A DNA stretch of 64,000 nt from Schizochytrium sp. CCTCC M209059 (taxonomy: Eukaryota; Sar; Bigyra; Thraustochytrida; Thraustochytriidae): assembly GCA_000818945.1 (NCBI GenBank), contig KN805433.1, positions 87,824 through 151,823 on the forward strand, in the 5' to 3' direction. The translations under genes were made by a program, and so were the position numbers. How positions within the stretch are numbered: the stretch's first letter is position 1; the number at the start of each line of letters is the position of its first letter. Of this stretch, positions 19,473 through 29,058 are shown piece by piece. Below the pieces are notes generated by a model, which worked only from the letters and a program-made list of their open reading frames with translations, had not been told where the DNA came from and searched no databases.

Positions 19473-20879
19473 TCAGGGTTGCTGCTGGCCATCGAGTGCC
19501 ACAACAAGGTCTGGCCTCGCTGCGCGAAAGTCATCGACCAAGGTCTTTCCATCACCGAGGTCATTACCGCCGAGCTCGAGGGTGCGGAGCGTCGAGTTTT
19601 CCTGCAAAGGCGTCTTGAGTGCCTCAGCACCCTCGCGTGTGAGACCTACACCACCAATTCCAAGTGTCTCTAGCGTTGCATTCTCGCGAAGAAGGTCGGC
19701 GAGGGTGGCCACGCCGTCATCACCAAGAGCATTGCCCATGAGGCGGAGCTCCTTGAGACTGGCGCCTTGCAAAAGATCGCCGACAGCCGCACGAAAGTCC
19801 TCGTTGCCCGCGCCAGTCGGATCTTCGACGACGCTGATGCCGATACTTGTGAGATTGAGACGTTGCAGACGTGGCGCACCGTCTGCATTGGTCTGCGAGC
19901 TTTTCGAAAGCGCAGCACCAAAAGCAGCCAATCCCGACAACCCCATCTTATTCGCACGGAGGTCCAGATCGTCGAGCTGCGTGGCGCAAATTAAAGCTGT
20001 GGCAGAGCCAACCTCTTTGATTTCGTTTCGCCCAGCAGCCAGAACGCGGAGCGCATGAAAGCACGATCCCAGACGATCTGATGCCGCGACGATGGACGCA
20101 AAGCCTTCCGCGCCAATTCCGCAGGCATCTACATGCAACTCGCAGACACTAGATAGAGAAGAGACCTCCGCGCTGCTCGCCGATGGGGCAGAATGCTGGG
20201 TATCGTCCTTGTCTTCCGCTGCTTCGTCGCCCACGAGGGCACGGGCGCCAGCGTCGCCGATGGCGGGGTTGTCACTCAGAATAAGACGGAGAGATCCCTG
20301 AGCCGCTGAGGACTCTCGAAGGGCCTTGCCAAGCGCGCGACATCCCTCGACGCCGAGGCCACTAGAATTGAGCTCGAGATTCCGCAAGAACAAAGGCCCA
20401 TTGCGCAGACCCTGCGCAAGGGCTGCCACGCCTCCATCCCCAAGGTCATTGCGACCGAGACGGAGATCCTGAAGCGCATGCGACGGCTGCGCAAGTACGC
20501 TACCAAGATGCGGCATGCCACCTGCTGTAAGAGACTTGAACTCGAGGTCGAGCGCTTCGAGCGTCGAATTTTCCCAGGCCTCCAGGAGCGCGGCGAGCTC
20601 GGCATCCCCGAATTGGGCGCAACCGACGGAGAGTCGTTTGAGCGTAGAATTTTGCCGCAGCGCCTGCCCCAAGCGTTTTGCCGCGTCCTCGGACACACTA
20701 TGTCCAGAGCACAGCAGCTCTTCGAGCGAGGAGTTCTCCGCGAGCGCGTCTGCAAGCGCGCACAGGCCGCTTTCGTCAACCTTGCGCATGCTCATGACCA
20801 GCAGGGCGGGGCCCGTCTCATTAGCGCGAAGTTTCGCGACGAGGTCGTCCACGCCGCGACGCTGCTGGCCCCACGCCAT
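19473..20879 (-). CDS. Ribonuclease-inhibitor-type leucine-rich repeat protein
   Basis: 468 residues from the Met at 20877-20879. The frame stays open upstream to 21161 and could add 94 residues including a hydrophobic stretch (LYCATLFSTTLFLVLLVEWL) that would make a membrane anchor; which start is used is undecided. The body is a series of RI-type LRRs of about 28 residues with the pattern L..L.L..N.LGD.G...LA..L..N..L..L (for example LRLGRNDLGDGGVAALAQGL and LELGGNDLGDG near the end). An acidic insert (DEAAEDKDDTQHSAPS) separates two LRR blocks. Such proteins are protein-interaction scaffolds; no catalytic domain is attached. It converges with TBCE (278 bases apart) and is divergent from the TOG-domain gene. 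Confidence 0.82.
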   Translation of the reverse strand: MAWGQQRRGVDDLVAKLRANETGPALLVMSMRKVDESGLCALADALAENSSLEELLCSGHSVSEDAAKRLGQALRQNSTLKRLSVGCAQFGDAELAALLEAWENSTLEALDLEFKSLTAGGMPHLGSVLAQPSHALQDLRLGRNDLGDGGVAALAQGLRNGPLFLRNLELNSSGLGVEGCRALGKALRESSAAQGSLRLILSDNPAIGDAGARALVGDEAAEDKDDTQHSAPSASSAEVSSLSSVCELHVDACGIGAEGFASIVAASDRLGSCFHALRVLAAGRNEIKEVGSATALICATQLDDLDLRANKMGLSGLAAFGAALSKSSQTNADGAPRLQRLNLTSIGISVVEDPTGAGNEDFRAAVGDLLQGASLKELRLMGNALGDDGVATLADLLRENATLETLGIGGVGLTREGAEALKTPLQENSTLRTLELGGNDLGDGKTLVDDFRAARPDLVVALDGQQQP

Positions 20880-21283
20880 CCTTCCCCTCCCGTCCGTCTT
20901 CGCAGTCCTCGTCCAAGGGTTCTCTGGGTTTGTCGCTGGCAAAACGCGCTTCGGGGGTCTTTGCTTGCTTGATGATCGATCGCACAGCCACTCGACGAGC
21001 AAAACCAAAAAAAGAGTTGTGCTAAAAAGGGTTGCGCAGTATAAAACGGGTTGCGGCGGCTTTGCGTTCATGCTTTGGAAGCTCGCAACGGTTCTATTGC
21101 CAAGGAGGACGCGGAGCCCGATGCGACCATGAAGAGCAGAGCCGCCTGCTGCGCTGCGCAAGGTATAGCTAGACTGTCCTGTCTAGTTTAGCACTGTGCT
21201 CTGCTGCGGCTTCGGCTGCGAGCTTCTCTACAGGTGCAGAGGGGGCTCGCGCGATCGGATGATTGGCGCGCAAGAGCAGGTCC
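20880..21283. other. Divergent promoter region (LRR gene / TOG gene)
   Basis: About 400 bases between divergently transcribed genes, some of which may encode the N-terminal extension of the LRR protein. A TATAAAA-like string occurs at 21040-21046 on the plus strand; no other element was recognised. Confidence 0.45.
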
Positions 21284-23341
21284 ATGACGCGGGGCGCCAC
21301 ACGCGGCGAGAAGGAAAATTGCCATGGGATCATACCGTCGTCGTCGCAAGACGAGGAAGGAGCATCGCCAAAGGGATGGTCCCCGCGCGCAAGTGAGGTG
21401 ACGCCCTCGCACATCAGCGTGGAGACGGATCTCCTTCCCTTTGAAGGCGATGAGGCAACAGAGGAAGCGTTGGCACACGCCGCGCGTTCTTGCGTTCCAC
21501 TTTTGCGCAACAAGGACGATTGGGAGCGCCAAGCCACAGGGCTCCAACTCATGCAAAGATTGGCAATCTTTTCGCCAGAGACACTCGCAGCAGATCCGAG
21601 CCTGTACAAGACCCTTCTCGGATGGGTAGTGCGCAGCGTTGGCTCCCTGCGATCAGCGTTGTCCAAAAGAGCAGCCCAAACATTGTCGGAGCTTTTTGCC
21701 CGTTTGGGCCCCAAGCTCAACGCGCCCCTCACCGACCTTCTCATTCCCGCGCTCATGAAGCGCGCCTCTGATAATACGAGTGGCTTTATTCGCCAGCATG
21801 CGCGCGCTGCATTGCACTCCTTTTGCACAAAGTGCGGGTCGCGAGATGTGGTACGGCAACTTGGAAATTTTATCCAGAACTCAAATGCGAGCTTACGAGA
21901 GATTGCTCTCTTGGCAATCCATGACTGTCTCGCTGCCAGTGATCAGAATCACGTCCACCGAGATACCTTAAATGACGATGCCTTGCGAGCAGTCCTCCAG
22001 GACGCCAATCCGCGCGTTCGCAAGGCCGCTGCGCAGGTGCAAAACTTGCTTGCCAATGGGGGGTACAAGAGCAACGACACCCCTTCTGCACTATTAGACG
22101 CCAGCGAGTCTCGGCGTCTCGACGGCGCGTCCTTTTCGGCGCGGACGTCAACACGGGGTACCAAGCCATCTTTTCTACCCGTTCTCAACAACCATCGTCG
22201 AGTTCCAGACCCTTCCTCGGCTTCAGACGTGAGCGGACCGCGAGTAGAGGCGGCTCCCGAGCTCCCAGCTCTGGGTCTGCCGAGCAAGCCAAGCAGTCCT
22301 CATCATCGAGGTCGCACGCGTGGCAGTCCCGAGCGAAGTCGAACACGAGGAAGTCCTAGTCGATCGAGACGTATGCCATCGTCACCGTCCAAGATAGAAC
22401 CGGCAACACGGATACCAAGCCTTCAGACGAACGATCTTGCCGATCAAGATAACATCTCCATGGAGACATGGCGGAGACGTCGGGCTACGAAATTGCGGCA
22501 GCCAACAAGAAAGCAGACGAGAGTCGCGTCTTCACCAACGCACAGCAGAGCGTCACGCTTGCGACCTCGCAGACCGCAAACACAGGCCTATTTCAAAACG
22601 ACAAGCCCCTCACCGACGACCCATGTGCATGCTGAGCAGGGAAGACCAATTATCGAATGCAGCGAGATAGTTCACGGAGACAAGCAAGACGTGCATCCTG
22701 AACGTGTGATCAGGACCACGAACGATTTTGCATCCATGGATCGGGATGGCATGGCGCCGTACCAGTTCGACTATGGCGTGGTCGACAGCTCGGCCGAGGT
22801 TTCAGCGCACGTTCCGCGTCCAGCGCCACAGAACTCGGTGCATCGCGTCGTGGAGGCGGCGGTGCGCCCCGTGACTTTGCGAGGAATCGTCACCCCTGAA
22901 CACGTGCAGCGCGCACGGGATGCGAGTGATGACATTTGGGCACCTGTCCCGGAAACAGAGGAGCCGAGCTACAGAGGCGCCGGATCTGCTATGGGTCATG
23001 AGAGAGCAAACGTAGATGGTTCATCGACATGGCAGCAGACTGAGCAGCAAGAAGTAGCTCTGTGGCAAGAGATTGCTGGCTTGGACCAGCGGCTTGCAGC
23101 AGTTCGCACGCGAGCGCGTCTACGACAAGCGCGCATCAAGACTGGAATCGATGCCATGCCGGCAGACTTGGGTTTGTCGCCGGCAGGCGCGGCTATTTAC
23201 GCAAACGCAGTTGCCGATGCCCCAGCGTATGACGTCTCTACGGATCACAGCAAAGGTCCGAGCCTTCCAAAGTTGCCGAAACAAAGTGGCGCGAAAACGC
23301 ACGTCACGCATAAGGGGCGTGGTCACTGGAAACCAGCCTAA
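21284..23341 (+). CDS. TOG-domain (CLASP/TOGARAM-like) microtubule-associated protein
   Basis: 685 residues from ATG 21284; the frame extends a few codons upstream without another ATG. A single TOG domain lies at about residues 55-260: helical HEAT-like pairs with the features WERQATGLQLMQRL, LRSALSKRAAQTLSELFARLG, LLIPALMKRASDNTSGFIRQHARAAL, NASLREIALLAI and NPRVRKAAAQV. This matches the CLASP_N/TOG class that binds tubulin dimers. The rest is a basic, Ser/Arg/Pro-rich disordered region (SPHHRGRTRGSPERSRTRG) that could bind microtubule lattices, with a short coiled-coil-like helix near the C-terminus (LWQEIAGLDQRLAAVRTRAR). One TOG domain plus a basic tail suggests a cytoplasmic or axonemal microtubule regulator. 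Confidence 0.75.
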   Translation: MTRGATRGEKENCHGIIPSSSQDEEGASPKGWSPRASEVTPSHISVETDLLPFEGDEATEEALAHAARSCVPLLRNKDDWERQATGLQLMQRLAIFSPETLAADPSLYKTLLGWVVRSVGSLRSALSKRAAQTLSELFARLGPKLNAPLTDLLIPALMKRASDNTSGFIRQHARAALHSFCTKCGSRDVVRQLGNFIQNSNASLREIALLAIHDCLAASDQNHVHRDTLNDDALRAVLQDANPRVRKAAAQVQNLLANGGYKSNDTPSALLDASESRRLDGASFSARTSTRGTKPSFLPVLNNHRRVPDPSSASDVSGPRVEAAPELPALGLPSKPSSPHHRGRTRGSPERSRTRGSPSRSRRMPSSPSKIEPATRIPSLQTNDLADQDNISMETWRRRRATKLRQPTRKQTRVASSPTHSRASRLRPRRPQTQAYFKTTSPSPTTHVHAEQGRPIIECSEIVHGDKQDVHPERVIRTTNDFASMDRDGMAPYQFDYGVVDSSAEVSAHVPRPAPQNSVHRVVEAAVRPVTLRGIVTPEHVQRARDASDDIWAPVPETEEPSYRGAGSAMGHERANVDGSSTWQQTEQQEVALWQEIAGLDQRLAAVRTRARLRQARIKTGIDAMPADLGLSPAGAAIYANAVADAPAYDVSTDHSKGPSLPKLPKQSGAKTHVTHKGRGHWKPA

Positions 23342-24053
23342 CAGTAAGGGCATTGTGAGAAGGGAGGACGAGGAAGAATTAACAACAAACGTCGACTCCT
23401 GAGCAGCCTCGATCCCAATGCTTCACGAAAGCTCGGTCTCTCGATCTCTCGGTCTCGATCAATCTTCACACACACGTCGGACGCCTCGAGTGAGTTCTGA
23501 CAAGTCTTAACTCCACCACTTTTTCTCCTCCTCCTCTTTCTCCTCCTCTTCATCCTGATGATGATGATGATGATCATCATCATCGTCACTGACATTGCCG
23601 TTTGTTTGCGAGCTTCGTACCGCAAGACACGTTGCGCTCAAATGATGACGTCGAGCCCTCTCGGCGGTAATACAGAGGACGCCCGATCTGGAACCGGTTC
23701 GGAACGAGACGAGAACTGCACCTCGTCCTCTTTCTTTTTTTTCGGCAGTTCGGGACAAGCGTCAATGCGCTGAACATGGGTCGCCGCAGCGACGTCTCGG
23801 CCGTTCGGGTCGGGACAGATGGGCGAAGACATTGTGCGAACCTGGGTATGATCTCGAAGGTGCGAGAGCTTGACGCCAAAGTTCTCCGGATGCAAAACCT
23901 CAATCGAGTCTTTTAGAAAATACATCAAGAGCCATCGTCGCAAGAAAAGCAACGAGCCTCCCTACATCTGAAGAACGAGCACAAAGACACACGTAGACAC
24001 ACACGTAGACACACACGTAGACACACACGTAGACACACACGAAGCAAAAGCGA
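23342..24053. other. Intergenic region with microsatellites
   Basis: About 710 bases holding a TCCTCC/GATGAT tract (23520-23590) and a 12-bp tandem repeat of ACACACGTAGAC type (about 23990-24042) directly before the dioxygenase start. No gene recognised. Confidence 0.6.
23990..24042. repeat. 12-bp tandem repeat (ACACACGTAGAC)
   Basis: About four to five head-to-tail units ending about 12 bases before the ATG of the dioxygenase gene. Contains CACGT cores. Confidence 0.85.
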
Positions 24054-25121
24054 ATGATGGAAACGCCATTCCTCGAGGCGCAAGACGGAAGAGAAAAAAT
24101 GACAACGACAACGCTGACGAGATCGTATTCCAGGACCACTCGTATGCTACTTGTCGGTGTGCTGGCAATGCTCGGAGCTTTTGCTGCCATGTTTGCAAGG
24201 TCGCCGCTGCACAATTCGGGACTGCAAATTGTGCAAATGAGCAACAAAACCTTCGGAGCAGAGGTGTACGGTTTTGATGCACCGACCATGGCCAGAGACG
24301 CAGAGGTGATGGCAAAAGTACGGGCTGCGCTTGAAGAGCATCTCGTTCTCCGCTTTCACAATGTGACGCAGGATTTGACACCAGCGTTGCATGTTGACCT
24401 GGCCAAGCGCATCGGCCCTGTGGACCCTCGGGTCTCTGCACCGCCAAAGTACTTGCTCAAGGGTGTCTTTAACAGTCCAGAACAGGTGAAGCGCGCGGCT
24501 GCACTGGGAGTCGGCGCACATGCTCTGGGCGAGACAATGCGCAAAGCTGCAGAGGGGGCGCGAGAGCTACCTCGCGAGATTACGCGCATCGTCAAGGAGC
24601 CGAGCGACGTGGCAGCCTTCGGAGAGGGCTGGCATTCAGATCTCACGTATCTGACGACGCCGCCATTTGCGGCCGCTCTCGCGGCAAGAGAGCTTCCGTC
24701 CGTGGGTCTCGGAAACACAATGTTCCTCGACATGCGAGCGGCTTTTGATACGTTGCCAGAAGATCTTAAGGTGCGTGTGTCTGGGGCCGCGGCCAACCAC
24801 ACGGATGGAGATCAGTCGTGGACAGTGCATCCTGCGGTACGGGTAGATAATGTGCATTCGAGGCCAAGTCTCTTTGTCAACAAAGCCTTTGCACGGCACA
24901 TGGTCCCGCGCAACGTCTCTTCGGATAGCCTGTTGACCTCCTTGCTCGCTCACGTCGACGCTTTACCTGAATTGGCGCCACAAGCGTTTCTGGATCTAAC
25001 ATGGACCGACGGACAGCTTTTGATGTGGGACAACCGCTTCACGCAACACGCTGCTGTTGCAGATTATCACACCCGACGCGAAATGCATCGTGTTGTCGTC
25101 TCGGGTAATATTCCTTTTTGA
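24054..25121 (+). CDS. TauD/TfdA-type 2-oxoglutarate Fe(II) dioxygenase, membrane-anchored
   Basis: 355 residues from ATG 24054. A hydrophobic segment at about residues 31-48 (MLLVGVLAMLGAFAAMFA) preceded by Arg/Thr residues would act as a signal anchor. The catalytic domain follows from about residue 60. Iron-ligand motif H-x-D is seen in GWHSDLTY, and the distal His in DNRFTQHAAV. The Arg in HTRREMHRV would bind the 2-oxoglutarate carboxylate. The family couples 2-oxoglutarate decarboxylation to substrate hydroxylation (taurine, 2,4-D, trimethyllysine and others). The substrate cannot be read from sequence. A membrane-anchored, possibly lumenal TauD enzyme is unusual; the Met at codon 16 would still include the anchor. 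Confidence 0.82.
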   Translation: MMETPFLEAQDGREKMTTTTLTRSYSRTTRMLLVGVLAMLGAFAAMFARSPLHNSGLQIVQMSNKTFGAEVYGFDAPTMARDAEVMAKVRAALEEHLVLRFHNVTQDLTPALHVDLAKRIGPVDPRVSAPPKYLLKGVFNSPEQVKRAAALGVGAHALGETMRKAAEGARELPREITRIVKEPSDVAAFGEGWHSDLTYLTTPPFAAALAARELPSVGLGNTMFLDMRAAFDTLPEDLKVRVSGAAANHTDGDQSWTVHPAVRVDNVHSRPSLFVNKAFARHMVPRNVSSDSLLTSLLAHVDALPELAPQAFLDLTWTDGQLLMWDNRFTQHAAVADYHTRREMHRVVVSGNIPF

Positions 25122-25349
25122 GTGAGGACGAGGAACCAAGCAAGCTACAATATTTCGCCATGGAGAAGGAAATACAAAAGACGAGGCCAAACCTGTAAAT
25201 TTTACTACCATCATTGATTATCTTTCTTCTTCTTTTGTGTTTCTTGGCGCTGGATGAGGAAAACCACGAGCAAGTACGAGTTGGCAGGGAAGAAAGCCAG
25301 ATGAGAAGACCTCGACATTTTCTGAAAACGATCAATGAAAATCTCGCGA

Positions 25350-27047
25350 TCAAAAGGAGGAGTAGCCACCCTGTTGAAAGCCTAGCTCCTTTGCGCGCCT
25401 GCTCGCGCCAGCAGCGACCTCATCGTTGCCCATCGCAGCCAGGACACGAGCGAAAAAGTTCCATGCGCAAGGGTCATTGGGATTGCGAAGGGTGCGCTGG
25501 CTCATCAAAGCGCGTGCTTCGCGTAGAGCAAGGAGATTCTCCTCACTACTGCCTGGCCGCACTACGTTTTGCTGCAATGGGTCTGCGGAACGCACATCAA
25601 TGTTTGCAGCGCGAAGCGTGCACTCGCAGTGAACAATGGCTAGAAGCTCTGCATCTGTGGCCCGTCCAATCACAGCGGACCAATCGCCCTGAGTGTGCGA
25701 CAAGGCCTTTGCGGCCTGCGCAAACTGACCATCGGCACGAAGCAAAAACGCTTCGCATACCGTGAGAAGAAGAGATGAATCCTTGCACATGGCTGTGAGG
25801 TCTGCGGCACGAGCACGGTCACCCTGACCAAGTGCCACGAGAACCTTGTGAAAGTGCAAGGAGGGGTCAGTGCGGGCCGTTTCGGGCGTAGCCTGTACTG
25901 CGTCGGGAACGCGTGCAATAATGTTGAAGCGATCTGTAATGGAAGGCGAAGATGGGGCGTCCTTGCTCGCTTGAAAGAGTTTACGAAGGTCGAAACGGGG
26001 CATCTCTTGGTCGTGACGGAGGATCCACTCGTCGTCGCCGCCAAGTACAAGAGAGCGCCAGAGAATGAGTGTTGCCTGGGGCCAGCTTTGTGGCCATGTT
26101 TCGGGGAACGACAAGAGCGTATCCGTGTGCTGCAATGCTGGGCGAAACTTTGCGCATTGTAAGGCAGCAATGGCTTGCGTGTAGTAGAACTCTCCGGCGA
26201 GGGATGAAACAGGACGGAGGCTGGCCTCAAAGACGTGTTCTAGCTCACGCGTAAGACGAACGCATTCGCGAAAGCGATACGACTTTAGGAATCCGTGTGC
26301 CGTAGCCATTGCGGCCATGCCCTGATTATACTCTGTAGCGAGCGCCTCGCCGGCAATGCGCTCTCCTTCGCTGAGGAATCCGCAGGCAAAGAGCGCATTG
26401 GCGTGCAGGCCCTGAACGGCCGGAAAGCTTGGCAATTCTGGAAGCCATTCCGACAAGGTGCGCTCAACACAGGCTAACGCGCGATCCGTATCTCCACGGC
26501 GCATATAGATCTCCTGAAGCGAGCGGAGTGCGACAATGTTGAATGGATTTGTGAGGAGGCGATCCTCGAAAATTTGGACCGCGCGAACGGCGTCGTTGTC
26601 GCCCAGAGCGCGCGTCGCGGCCACGAGACAGACGGCATCTTCCGAGGGTTCTGCAGACACGATCGAGTCGTTGGCCAAAGAGTGCATTCTCGCGTCAAGG
26701 GCCGCGAGAGGTTCTTGCAGCTCGTCGCGGGCCGAGCGCCACGGTTTCCGCTCAAAGAGTCGCGTGAGCCCCCAGAGCGCTTCGGCAGAGCCGCAGAGGA
26801 TGGCTCCGCTGCGCACAAGTGCTTCGGCCTCGGTCGCGGGCTGCCCGTGACCGCAACTAAAGGCGGCGGCGATGTCGCCAAAGGTCTCGGCGTGCTTGAG
26901 CGCCATGTAGTCGTCGCCGCCGACGGTGAGCTGCATGCCACCGTACACGCAGGTCACCTTGGAGGCTGTGCTTGCGTGGGTGGCGAGCGCCCGCGCCCCG
27001 CGCGCGCCCGCCGTCTTGACCCTCTGCATCGCAATGGAAGCCCGCAT
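25350..27047 (-). CDS. TTC38-like tetratricopeptide repeat protein
   Basis: 565 residues. The N-terminus (MRASIAMQRVKTAGARGARA) is basic and Ala-rich and could target mitochondria. The helical-repeat region resembles the TTC38 family: a GHGQPATEAEAL segment, then EDAVCLVAATRALGDNDAVRAVQIFEDRLLTNPFNIVALRSLQEIY, then a region with LHANALFACGFLSEGERIAGEAL and ATAHGFLKSYRFRE, which corresponds to the family's conserved central block. TTC38 proteins have no established biochemical role; the TPR fold suggests scaffolding. The gene converges with the dioxygenase gene (228 bases between stops). No catalytic motif is seen. Confidence 0.7.
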   Translation of the reverse strand: MRASIAMQRVKTAGARGARALATHASTASKVTCVYGGMQLTVGGDDYMALKHAETFGDIAAAFSCGHGQPATEAEALVRSGAILCGSAEALWGLTRLFERKPWRSARDELQEPLAALDARMHSLANDSIVSAEPSEDAVCLVAATRALGDNDAVRAVQIFEDRLLTNPFNIVALRSLQEIYMRRGDTDRALACVERTLSEWLPELPSFPAVQGLHANALFACGFLSEGERIAGEALATEYNQGMAAMATAHGFLKSYRFRECVRLTRELEHVFEASLRPVSSLAGEFYYTQAIAALQCAKFRPALQHTDTLLSFPETWPQSWPQATLILWRSLVLGGDDEWILRHDQEMPRFDLRKLFQASKDAPSSPSITDRFNIIARVPDAVQATPETARTDPSLHFHKVLVALGQGDRARAADLTAMCKDSSLLLTVCEAFLLRADGQFAQAAKALSHTQGDWSAVIGRATDAELLAIVHCECTLRAANIDVRSADPLQQNVVRPGSSEENLLALREARALMSQRTLRNPNDPCAWNFFARVLAAMGNDEVAAGASRRAKELGFQQGGYSSF

Positions 27048-27522
27048 TGCCCACGTCCACGTGAATTTAGAATTTGCTCAAGCGTCTTCAGGTCAACAAA
27101 AACGTTGTGGTTAGTTGTATGTAACTCGAATGGCGGATGGGCCAAGAACGAATACGAAAGCACGTATAGCGAGGGGAGACTTTGAGCTTGGCCTACGAAC
27201 AGAACGTACTCGATGATGGCTTTGCGTGAGGATTGGTCCACCCGATACAGAAACCAACTAGACTTTTCGCCATAAAAAATGTGGAATCCGCGCTTGAGGA
27301 TAGGTACGCCATTGTCTTCTAACACTTTGAAGCGACACGATGGGAGAAAGGGAAGAAGGCGAGAAAATCGCCCGATTGGCAGTGAGCGACACTAAACGTG
27401 CGTGCAAATGATGGTGTCCGTCATCGCGAGCGGGCTTTAAAATCTGGAAAGGAAATGTAATTCAAGAGTCAATACAAATTTGGGAGGTTTTTTGTTCCAC
27501 GATTATTACGGTGACAACAAAG
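27048..27522. other. Intergenic region, nothing recognised
   Basis: About 475 bases between the TTC38-like gene start and the end of the first SWEET gene, AT-richer than the coding DNA around it. Confidence 0.5.
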
Positions 27523-28350
27523 TCAAACAACGGCAAGCCTGGTGGATGCAAGTGCAGCGGTGGGGTTGATTTGCGGAGGAGGAATGGCCGTGAATTCAAC
27601 CTGTAGCGGAGGCGGCAGTGCTCCATTCACAGGAGCAGTTTTAGTCCTCTTGAAAATGCGACCGCAGCACCAAGGGCCACGCAAGAACTCGCTATCGGGG
27701 CGCTGGCGACCGCGGCCGTAGAGAAGAACCAGGGTAGCCTGCATCAAGCCAAAGCTAAGACTGACAATGCCCGGCACAAAGACAAAGACGTTAAAGTCGA
27801 GCAGCGAGTAGAGCGACCACATGGTTCCCGAGACAATTTGCATGAAGAGGAAGCCTCGGTTAATGGACGACGCATCACGCTCGCGCAGCATGACGCGCAG
27901 ATTGAGAAAGGGCGTTCCATAGAGCGCTAGAGAAGACACGAGGCTAGTTATGCCTGCAATTTGGGTGGCCAACGGCATGTTGAAGAGGCCAATCAGAATG
28001 TTGACGGCGACAATGACAAGTTGGGGATAGAGGAAAAGCTCGACTCTTCTGACCTGCTCGTCGCTAGGGGTGAGTTTGATGGCGCTGAGAAGATAAAAAA
28101 TGCCGAGCACGGTGCCAATCATGGCCCCGGTGCAAAAGTATACATTTCCTTCCATGATGCCATAGGTTGCAACCATGACGGCCTGAGGAGTGGTCATGGC
28201 AAAGAGCACGGGATCGAGGCTGCCGAGGCGGCGTTTGCGTCTGCACTCGAGCACAGCGTACATGGGTCCAAAGTACATGAGCGAGGTGAGCACCATGCCA
28301 ATGACGGGCGCGACCTCTTGCACGAAGACCTCGCCGCCTGGAGAGGTCAT
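27523..28350 (-). CDS. SWEET-type sugar transporter 1 (MtN3/saliva family)
   Basis: 275 residues with seven membrane segments in the 3+1+3 SWEET layout (roughly 8-28, 42-62, 67-90, 102-123, 128-150, 165-187, 190-212). The first triple-helix bundle carries GSLDPVLFAMTTPQ and TYG; the second carries DASSINRGFLFMQIVSG and W-x2-Y-S-x3-F/D-x2-V-F. These correspond to the conserved second helices of the two MtN3 repeats. The C-terminal tail is short (about 60 residues), with CC and a basic cluster (RIFKRTK) then Pro-rich sequence. SWEETs are bidirectional facilitators for mono- or disaccharides; the substrate is not readable. It is the last (downstream-most on the minus strand) of five tandem paralogues. 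Confidence 0.9.
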   Translation of the reverse strand: MTSPGGEVFVQEVAPVIGMVLTSLMYFGPMYAVLECRRKRRLGSLDPVLFAMTTPQAVMVATYGIMEGNVYFCTGAMIGTVLGIFYLLSAIKLTPSDEQVRRVELFLYPQLVIVAVNILIGLFNMPLATQIAGITSLVSSLALYGTPFLNLRVMLRERDASSINRGFLFMQIVSGTMWSLYSLLDFNVFVFVPGIVSLSFGLMQATLVLLYGRGRQRPDSEFLRGPWCCGRIFKRTKTAPVNGALPPPLQVEFTAIPPPQINPTAALASTRLAVV

Positions 28351-28809
28351 CTTCTTTCTACTATCTCGCGACCGGTTTCCGCACTCGTTCTTGTCACTGG
28401 CGTTCTCGTTCCCGCCTCGTCACTATTTCTACTGCTGTTGCTATTGCGATTGCCACTGCTACTGCTGCTGCTTCTGCGTACTGCCCGGCTGCCTGTCTGC
28501 TTGCCTGACTGCCGTCATTCAAGACGATTCCGTTTTGCTTCTGCTTCTCCGTTTCCGCTCTTCGTCACTAGTAGCACTGCTAGCACGGCAGCGGGGGGAT
28601 GCGGTGCGAATTTAGGGACGAAGCAGTCTGTGTTCGTAAACCGGGCTGGCCAGCCAGTCAGTAGCAGCTAGGCCTAGTCGCCGGTAGTGCAAACGCTGCG
28701 TCGCTGGAACGTCTCGACCTGCGAGCGCCCTTTCCGAAGACCTCGGAGTTGCTTGGCCCGCGAAATTGCGCAGGCGCGGGTTCGTGCCGTGAAAGCGGCC
28801 GGGGTGCGC

Positions 28810-28829
28810 NNNNNNNNNNNNNNNNNNNN
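28810..28829. other. Assembly gap (20 N)
   Basis: Run of N in the middle of an inverted repeat; a hairpin probably blocked sequencing. Confidence 0.99.
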
Positions 28830-28850
28830 TGCGCATTGCGGCAATGCGCA
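28830..28850. repeat. Perfect short inverted repeat beside gap
   Basis: Two 10-base arms (TGCGCATTGC and its complement) separated by one G. Confidence 0.85.
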
Positions 28851-29058
28851 ACCCGGCCGCTGACGCACTGGCAACAACCTTCCAGTATACCACTACGTGA
28901 GTCAAGGGCTTGCCACGGTGGCCATGTGGTGCAGGTGGCTGAGAGCGGAGAAAGAAAACTAGGTAGTCAACGGGGAGATGGAGAAACAGAGGCAGTGTAG
29001 TAGTATTGACAGATTTATGGTTACAGAGAGGGGTAAGCCCGATTGATGTGATTGATCT

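Larger units (their letters stand above)
28351..29058. other. SWEET intergenic spacer with assembly gap in an inverted repeat
   Basis: Contains CTG/TGC-rich microsatellite sequence (28425-28490) and a 20-base gap (28810-28829). The gap is flanked by 15-base arms that are inverted repeats of each other (28795-28809 and 28846-28860), and a second, perfect inverted repeat lies just right of the gap. No gene recognised. Confidence 0.6.
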
